A stretch of DNA of 55,614 nt from Novosphingobium pokkalii (GTDB lineage Bacteria; Pseudomonadota; Alphaproteobacteria; Sphingomonadales; Sphingomonadaceae). The stretch lies in contig NZ_BMZP01000022.1 of NCBI RefSeq assembly GCF_014652855.1, forward strand, positions 1 to 55,614, written 5' to 3'. Below, in pieces: positions 50,453-55,614 of the stretch (positions within the stretch are counted from its first letter, which is position 1; every line of letters begins with the position of its first letter). A program made the translations under genes and the position numbers. The notes beneath the pieces are model-generated. The model saw only the letters and a program-made list of their open reading frames with translations. It had not been told where the DNA came from and searched no databases.

Positions 50453-52348
50453 TCATCGCATCCGCACATAACGGCCCGGTGCGTCCTCTATTGCATTGCG
50501 GCCGGGCACGCGGGCGCCCTTGGCGGGAACCGTCTCGCCATCGAGATCGCCCAGCCAGGCGCGCCAGTCGGGCCACCAGCTTCCCCTGGTTTCCTGCGCC
50601 CCCGCCACGAAGGCTTCGAGGCTGGCCACGTCTGCCGGGTTGGTCCAGTACTGGTACTTGCCCGCAGCCGGCGGGTTGACCACGCCGGCGATATGGCCCG
50701 ATCCGGCGAGCACGAATTTCCACGGCCCGGCCAGATGCCGGGTCAGCTTCCACACGCTGCCGGCTGGCGCGATGTGATCCTCTCGCCCGGCCTGGATGTA
50801 GCAGGGGGTGGTGATGCGGTGCAGGTCGATCGGCGTGCCATCGGCGCTGAGCGCATCGGGCACCACCAACTGGTTGTCGCGATAGAGATCGCTGAGATAG
50901 GCGCGGTGCCACTTGGCCGGCAGGTTGGTGGTGTCGCCGTTCCAGTAGAGCAGGTCGAAGGCCGGGTATTCCTCGCCCAGCAGGTAGTTGTTGATCACGT
51001 AGTTCCAGATCAGGTCCGGCCCGCGCAGCAGGTTGAACGTGGCGGCCAGATAGCGCCCGTCGAGGAAGCCATCGGTTTCCAGGCTTTCCAGCCAGCGCAA
51101 CTGGGCATCATCGACGAAGTGGCACAGCTCGCCCGCCTCGCTGAAATCGACCTGGGCGGTGAAGAAGGTGGCCGAGGTGACCTTGTCCGCCTCGCCGCGC
51201 CGGGCGAGCACGGCCAGCGTGGCGGCCAGCGTGGTGCCGGCGACGCAATAGCCGATGGTGTGCACGGCCGGCACCGCCAGGCGCTGGCGCACCACCTCGA
51301 TCGCCTCGATCTGGGCGCGCACGTAATCGTCCATGGTCACTTCGGCCAGGCTGGCGTCGGCCGATTTCCACGAGACCATGAACACGCTCAGCCCCTGGTC
51401 CAGTGCCCAGGACACGAAGCTTTTCTTCGGGTTGAGATCGAGGATGTAGAAGCGGTTGATCCACGGCGGGAAGACCAGCAGCGGCACGGCCGCAACCGTG
51501 GGCGTGGTCGGCGTGTAGTGGATCAACTGGTAGAGCGCGGTCTCGTGCACCACCTTGCCCGGCGTGGTGGCGATGTTGCGCCCCACTTCAAAGGCCTGGC
51601 CATCGGTGTGGCTCAACTGCCCGCGCTTGAGATCGGCGAGCAGGTGTTCCACGCCCTTGACCAGGTTTTCCCCGCGCGTGGCCAGCGTGCGCTCGATCAC
51701 CAGGGGGTTGGTCATCGGGAAATTGGCGGGCGAGAGCGCCTCGGTGATCAGCCGGGTCATGAAGCGCACCTGGCCATGGCGTTCCGGCTCCAGCCCGGAA
51801 ATCTCCTGCGCCATGTCTTCCAACCGCTCGGCCAGCAGCAGATAGGTCTGGTGCAGCAGGGCGAACCACGGCTGCTCGCGCCAGCGCGGATCGGCAAAGC
51901 GGCGATCGCGCCGGGGCAGGGCATCGGGGGCAACATCGGCCGGGCCCTTGGCCGCAACGGCACCGGGCGCGGCATAGAGTTCGATCACCCGGTTCCACAA
52001 TTGCAGGCTTTCATCCCACAGCCGCGTCTGGGTTTCGGCCTGGGCGATCGGCATGGCGGCGCACCATTCGTCCAGCATGGGCTTCCAGCGGCCGCCATCG
52101 ACCAGGCGCAGCCATGCCGGCTCGGCCACGGCGGTCTGCTCGGCCAGGAAATCCAGCCACATCTTCTGCAACTTGGCGCCGGACATCGCCCAGTGCTGGA
52201 AATCGCCTGGATCGGGGGCCTTGGCATGGGCCGTGGGCAGGAACGGTGCGGCCAGGGCCTGCATCGCCTCGGTCTGGAGGCGGAACAGGTCTTCGAACAC
52301 CGCGCTGTCGGCGGCCATCGGCGGCTTGGCATTACCCGTTTCGTGCAT
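50453..52348 (-). CDS. phaC: Class I poly(3-hydroxyalkanoate) synthase
   Basis: This 631-residue enzyme polymerises hydroxyacyl-CoA to PHA. The lipase-like box is GYCVAGT with catalytic Cys368. Asp lies in AGREDHIAPA and His in GSGHIAGV. The N-terminal domain has MKWLDFL-type helices, and PPWINRFYILDLNPKKSFV is strongly conserved. ATG 52348 has GGGGGA 8 bp upstream; ATG 52357 is too close to it. Length is a little above the usual 590 residues because of the N-terminus. The phasin gene lies downstream, giving a compact granule locus. Confidence 0.95.
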   Translation of the reverse strand: MHETGNAKPPMAADSAVFEDLFRLQTEAMQALAAPFLPTAHAKAPDPGDFQHWAMSGAKLQKMWLDFLAEQTAVAEPAWLRLVDGGRWKPMLDEWCAAMPIAQAETQTRLWDESLQLWNRVIELYAAPGAVAAKGPADVAPDALPRRDRRFADPRWREQPWFALLHQTYLLLAERLEDMAQEISGLEPERHGQVRFMTRLITEALSPANFPMTNPLVIERTLATRGENLVKGVEHLLADLKRGQLSHTDGQAFEVGRNIATTPGKVVHETALYQLIHYTPTTPTVAAVPLLVFPPWINRFYILDLNPKKSFVSWALDQGLSVFMVSWKSADASLAEVTMDDYVRAQIEAIEVVRQRLAVPAVHTIGYCVAGTTLAATLAVLARRGEADKVTSATFFTAQVDFSEAGELCHFVDDAQLRWLESLETDGFLDGRYLAATFNLLRGPDLIWNYVINNYLLGEEYPAFDLLYWNGDTTNLPAKWHRAYLSDLYRDNQLVVPDALSADGTPIDLHRITTPCYIQAGREDHIAPAGSVWKLTRHLAGPWKFVLAGSGHIAGVVNPPAAGKYQYWTNPADVASLEAFVAGAQETRGSWWPDWRAWLGDLDGETVPAKGARVPGRNAIEDAPGRYVRMR

Positions 52349-52549
52349 CGACGGCATTCCCCCTGCGCCCGGCCCGCCGGGCAACCACCCGCCCCTTTTG
52401 CGCGGGCCGGCCACCAGGGGCAAGTCGCTTCGCGTCCGAATGGGCGCCACCGACGCCGGAAGGCGGCGGTGTTTCGCACATGATTGGCGAAGCGGATCGA
52501 TTGGCGTAAGGGGGCGGTCCCGGCAATCCAGCCGGCAAGCATTCGAGTC

Positions 52550-53755
52550 ATGCCCGTGGAAGAAGAGTTCTACCGCATCAAGCGCCTGCCGCCCTACGTC
52601 ATCGCCGAAGTGAACGCGATGCGGGCCGCAGCCCGCGCCAGCGGACGGGACATCATCGACTTGGGCATGGGCAACCCCGATCTGCCGCCGCCCGCGCACG
52701 TGATCGAGAAGCTGTGCGAAGTGGCGCAGAAGCCTTCGGCCCACGGCTATTCCGCGTCCAAGGGCATTCCCGGCATCCGCAAGGCGCAGGCCAACTATTA
52801 CGCCACGCGCTTCAACGTGGAGCTGGACCCGGAAACCGAAGTCGTGATGACGATGGGGTCCAAGGAAGGGCTGGCGAGCCTGGCCACCGCGATCACCGCG
52901 CCCGGCGACGTGGTGCTGGCGCCCAACCCGTCCTATCCCATCCACACCTTCGGCTTCATCATCGCCGGGGCAACGATCCGCTCGGTGCCGACCACGCCCG
53001 ACGAACGCTATTGGGAATCGCTCGACCGCGCGATGGCCTTCACCGTGCCGCGCCCGTCGATCCTGATCGTCAACTATCCGTCCAATCCCACGGCCGAGAC
53101 GGTGGACCTGGCGTTCTATGAACGGCTGGTCGCCTGGGCCAAGGAGAACAAGGTCTGGATCCTGTCGGACCTCGCCTATTCCGAACTCTATTTCGACGGC
53201 AATCCCACCCGCTCCATCCTGGAAGTGCCAGGCGCCAAGGACGTGGCGGTGGAATTCACTTCGATGTCCAAGACCTTTTCGATGGCCGGCTGGCGCGTGG
53301 GCTTTGCCGTGGGCAACAAGAAGCTGATCGCCGCGCTGACCCGCGTGAAATCCTATCTGGACTATGGCGCGTTCACGCCGATCCAGGCGGCGGCCTGCGC
53401 CGCGCTCAACGGCCCGCAGGACATCGTCGAGCAGAATCGCAAGCTCTATCAGAAGCGCCGCGACGTGATGGTCGAGGCGTTCGGCCGTGCCGGGTGGGAG
53501 ATTCCCAGCCCGAAGGCCTCGATGTTTGCCTGGGCGCCGCTGCCGCCCGCGCTCAAGAGCATGGGCAGCCTGGAATTTTCCAAGCAGTTGCTCACGCATG
53601 CCGAAGTCGCCGTGGCGCCGGGCGTGGGCTATGGCGAGGATGGCGAAGGCTTTGTGCGGATCGCCATGGTCGAAAACGAGCAGCGCCTGCGCCAGGCCGC
53701 GCGCAACATCAAGCGCTACCTCACCAGCATGGGCGTCAACGCCTCGGCCGCGTGA
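52550..53755 (+). CDS. alaC: PLP-dependent aminotransferase, AlaC-like
   Basis: This 401-residue fold-type I aminotransferase most resembles AlaC/LL-diaminopimelate-type enzymes: IIDLGMGNPDLPPP, HGYSASKGIPGIRKA, VNYPSNPTAETVD (Asn-Pro), DLAYSELYFDG (Asp, Tyr), Lys241 in MSKTFSMAGWRVGF and the carboxylate Arg near RIAMVENEQRLRQA. ATG 52550 starts MPVEEEFYRIKRLPPYV. AlaC makes alanine from pyruvate and glutamate. It is divergent from phaC. The alternative, a homoserine-pathway aminotransferase, cannot be excluded. Confidence 0.88.
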   Translation: MPVEEEFYRIKRLPPYVIAEVNAMRAAARASGRDIIDLGMGNPDLPPPAHVIEKLCEVAQKPSAHGYSASKGIPGIRKAQANYYATRFNVELDPETEVVMTMGSKEGLASLATAITAPGDVVLAPNPSYPIHTFGFIIAGATIRSVPTTPDERYWESLDRAMAFTVPRPSILIVNYPSNPTAETVDLAFYERLVAWAKENKVWILSDLAYSELYFDGNPTRSILEVPGAKDVAVEFTSMSKTFSMAGWRVGFAVGNKKLIAALTRVKSYLDYGAFTPIQAAACAALNGPQDIVEQNRKLYQKRRDVMVEAFGRAGWEIPSPKASMFAWAPLPPALKSMGSLEFSKQLLTHAEVAVAPGVGYGEDGEGFVRIAMVENEQRLRQAARNIKRYLTSMGVNASAA

Positions 53756-53771
53756 CGCCGCGCCGGCACGG

Positions 53772-53798
53772 GTGAAGGGGGCCTTGCGCCCCCTTCAC
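53772..53798. terminator. Hairpin between the aminotransferase and mntH
   Basis: GTGAAGGGGGC and GCCCCCTTCAC form a perfect 11-bp stem with a 5-nt loop, between convergent genes. It overlaps the end of mntH and has no long U tract. Confidence 0.55.
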
Positions 53799-55132
53799 AG
53801 CCCGGAAACGAGCGCGAGATTGGCCGCCAGGATCAGCGCGAACAGCAGCCAGCCCAATGCCAGCATCGGCTTTGGCGCGGCAAAGCGGCCCATGACCTGA
53901 CGATTGCCGGCAAAGCGCAGCAGCGGCCAGATCGCGAAGGGCAGTTGCAGCGACAGCACGACCTGGGTGGCGACGAGCATCTGCCCGACAGCTCCCTGGC
54001 CCAGCCACAGCACGCCGGCCAGCGCCGGCACGATCGCCAGCGCGCGGGTGATCACGCGGCGCTGCCAGCAGGGAATCTTGAGGTCGAGAAACCCTTCGAG
54101 CACGACCTGCCCGGCAACCGTGCCGGTGAAGGTGGCGCTTTGTCCGGCGGCGAGCAGCGCGACGCCGAACAGCAGGGGCGCCAGGCCCGCCCCGGTGATC
54201 GGCGCAAGCAGGCGCCAGGCATCCTCGATCGAGCCGACATCGCGGTGGCCGTGGCCGTGGAACGCCTCTGCCGCGAGCACGAGGATGGCGACGTTGACCA
54301 TGGTGGCGAGCAGCAGCGAGACCACCGTATCGGCCCCGGCAAGGCGCAGCGCGCGCCGCGTGGCCGGTTCGGAGCGATCGGACAGGCGCGTCTGCACCAC
54401 GCTGGAATGCAGGTAGAGGTTGTGCGGCATGACCGTGGCGCCAAGGATGCCGATCGCGAGCACCAGCGCGCCGGGTTGGGCCAGGCGCGCCAGATCGGGC
54501 ATGGCGCCTACGGCGAGGGCCGCGCCGTCCACCCCGACGATGGCAAGCTGCGCGCCGAAGCACAGCGTGATCGTGGCGATCAGGCCCAGCACGATCGCTT
54601 CCAACTGGCGGAAGCCATGACCCTTGAGGCCAAGCACGATCAGCGTGTCGAGCCCGGTGAGCAGCACGCCCAGCCACAGCGGCACGTGCAGCAGCAGATG
54701 CAGCGCCAGCGCCGCGCCGAGCACTTCGGCAATGTCGGTGGCGATGATCGCCAGTTCGGCGAGCAGCCACAGCACCCGGCAGACCGGCCTGGAATAGAGG
54801 GTACGGGCAAGCTGGGCGAGATCCTGCCCGCTGGCCAGGCCCACGCGCATGGCCAGCGCCTGGAGCACGATGGCGGCAAGGCCGCAGGCCAGCACCACGA
54901 ACAGCAGGCCGTGGCCGAACTGCGATCCGGCGGCAATGTCGGTGGCCCAGTTGCCCGGGTCCATGTAGCCCACCGCGACCAGCAGGCCCGGCCCGGCGGC
55001 CTGCCACAGCACGCGCCACCACGGCCCACGCGGCGCGACCGCCACCGTGCCGCGCACTTCGGACGGACAGAACGGTGCGGTGGCGGTGGTCGGCAGCGCG
55101 AGGCGGCCGGCAAGGGAGGACAACGAGAGCAT
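53795..55132 (-). CDS. mntH: Nramp-family divalent metal transporter
   Basis: This 445-residue transporter of the Nramp family imports Mn2+ or Fe2+ with protons. About 11 membrane helices are visible. Metal-binding motifs are MDPGNWATDIAAG in TM1 (Asp, Asn) and GATVMPHNLYLHSS in TM6 (Met, His). The cytoplasmic loop consensus GQSATFTGTVAGQVVLEGFL lies further on. ATG 55132 gives an N-terminal cytoplasmic tail. No MntR box or manganese riboswitch was found upstream; the space to the cytochrome gene is only about 90 bp. Confidence 0.93.
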   Translation of the reverse strand: MLSLSSLAGRLALPTTATAPFCPSEVRGTVAVAPRGPWWRVLWQAAGPGLLVAVGYMDPGNWATDIAAGSQFGHGLLFVVLACGLAAIVLQALAMRVGLASGQDLAQLARTLYSRPVCRVLWLLAELAIIATDIAEVLGAALALHLLLHVPLWLGVLLTGLDTLIVLGLKGHGFRQLEAIVLGLIATITLCFGAQLAIVGVDGAALAVGAMPDLARLAQPGALVLAIGILGATVMPHNLYLHSSVVQTRLSDRSEPATRRALRLAGADTVVSLLLATMVNVAILVLAAEAFHGHGHRDVGSIEDAWRLLAPITGAGLAPLLFGVALLAAGQSATFTGTVAGQVVLEGFLDLKIPCWQRRVITRALAIVPALAGVLWLGQGAVGQMLVATQVVLSLQLPFAIWPLLRFAGNRQVMGRFAAPKPMLALGWLLFALILAANLALVSGL

Positions 55133-55166
55133 CGTCCGCAGCCTTACCCGCTCGTGGCCAAGAAGA

Positions 55167-55193
55167 AACCCCGCCTGGCGGGCAGGCGGGGTT
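55167..55193 (-). terminator. Terminator after the cytochrome c gene
   Basis: AACCCCGCCT (55167-55176) and AGGCGGGGTT (55184-55193) form a perfect 10-bp stem. On the minus strand it is followed by TTCTTCTT. It lies between the cytochrome c gene and mntH, both on the minus strand. Confidence 0.75.
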
Positions 55194-55220
55194 GCAGATT
55201 TTCCAGGCTGGAGCGGCGGC

Positions 55221-55614
55221 TTACTTGGCCGGCGCGGGGGCCGGAGCAGCGCCCAGGCTGAGCTTGCCGCCCTTGCTGTTGAGATAGGCGATCACGTCGG
55301 CGCGGTCCTGCGCGCTGGTGAGGCCGGCAAAGGTCATCTTGGTGCCCTGCGCGAACTTGGCCGGGCCGCTCAGCCACTGGTCCAGCGTGGCCTGGTCCCA
55401 CACGCCCTTGTGCGCCTTGAGCGCGTCGGAGAAGGCATAGCCGCCGCGCCCTTCGGCAATGGCATCGCCGGCCACGCCATAGAGGTTGGGGCCGATGCCG
55501 TTGGCGCCGCCCTGCTCGATGGTGTGGCAGGCCATGCACTTGGCAAAGACCTTTTCGCCCTTGGCCGGATCGCCGACCATGGCCACCGGCGTTGCCGCGC
55601 CGCCCGCCCCCGAA
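55221..55614 (-). CDS. c-type cytochrome, partial (5' end beyond window)
   Basis: About 130 residues of a class I c-type cytochrome of the cytochrome c2 type. The heme motif CMACHT follows GDPAKGEKVFAK. GIGPNLYGVAGD and the probable axial Met in GTKMTFAGL are present, then DRADVIAYLNSK and an Ala/Pro tail. The frame is open to base 55614, so the signal peptide is missing from the window. It carries electrons in the periplasm, for example from the bc1 complex to oxidases. Confidence 0.92.
   Translation of the reverse strand, partial: SGAGGAATPVAMVGDPAKGEKVFAKCMACHTIEQGGANGIGPNLYGVAGDAIAEGRGGYAFSDALKAHKGVWDQATLDQWLSGPAKFAQGTKMTFAGLTSAQDRADVIAYLNSKGGKLSLGAAPAPAPAK

Overview
The window is high-GC DNA from an alphaproteobacterium of the order Sphingomonadales, most likely a Novosphingobium or Sphingobium relative. 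The evidence is sphingomonad-type NepR/EcfG/PhyR stress genes, HWE-family kinases, a large TonB receptor, PHA synthase with a phasin, a PduO-type adenosyltransferase next to a HIG1-domain gene, and dispersed palindromic repeats. No rRNA, tRNA or CRISPR array was seen.

Bases 1-7740 are a decaying genomic island abutting the 3' end of guaA, a known island insertion site. It holds an intact hipB with a dead hipA, an IS630 fragment, a frameshifted LysR remnant, a few live genes (GNAT acetyltransferase, divergent LysR/cupin pair, a DUF2239-DUF1330-hydrolase operon), an AlpA-type regulator, and a P4-type integrase with a large internal deletion and a nonsense codon. Upstream of the integrase are three copies of a 12-bp repeat.

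Bases 7743-32708 are mostly core chromosome: guaA; a 27-residue micro-ORF; gluQRS, HIG1, cobalamin adenosyltransferase and 3-hydroxybutyryl-CoA dehydrogenase; dapE with a GST; the rpmH-rnpA-yidD-yidC-engB ribosome and membrane-insertion cluster; an orphan CHASE3 HWE kinase; a TonB receptor with a serine hydrolase and a LuxR-type regulator; an aminotransferase; DUF3422; a TbpB-like lipoprotein; DUF1272; glmM. Palindromic repeats lie between several of these genes.

Bases 32789-42300 run from a dicarboxylate-type symporter, sodB and an AI-2E family permease into a general stress response locus: ecfG, nepR, a CHASE/HWE kinase, phyR, two single-domain response regulators and a Crp/Fnr regulator. 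A perfect sigma-EcfG promoter (GGAAC-N16-CGTT) precedes nepR. A second perfect copy precedes no protein gene; it precedes an RNA of about 87 nt with a C-rich hairpin loop and an intrinsic terminator. This looks like a GsrN-type stress sRNA and is the most interesting item in the window.

Bases 42435-55614 hold an acyltransferase-like protein divergent from a fatty acid desaturase, the lptF/lptG LPS export permeases, a hypothetical gene, a 274-bp MITE-like element with perfect 35-bp terminal repeats, clpS, a phasin with a long Pro/Ala/Lys-rich extension, phaC, an AlaC-like aminotransferase, an Nramp transporter and a cytochrome c gene cut by the window edge.
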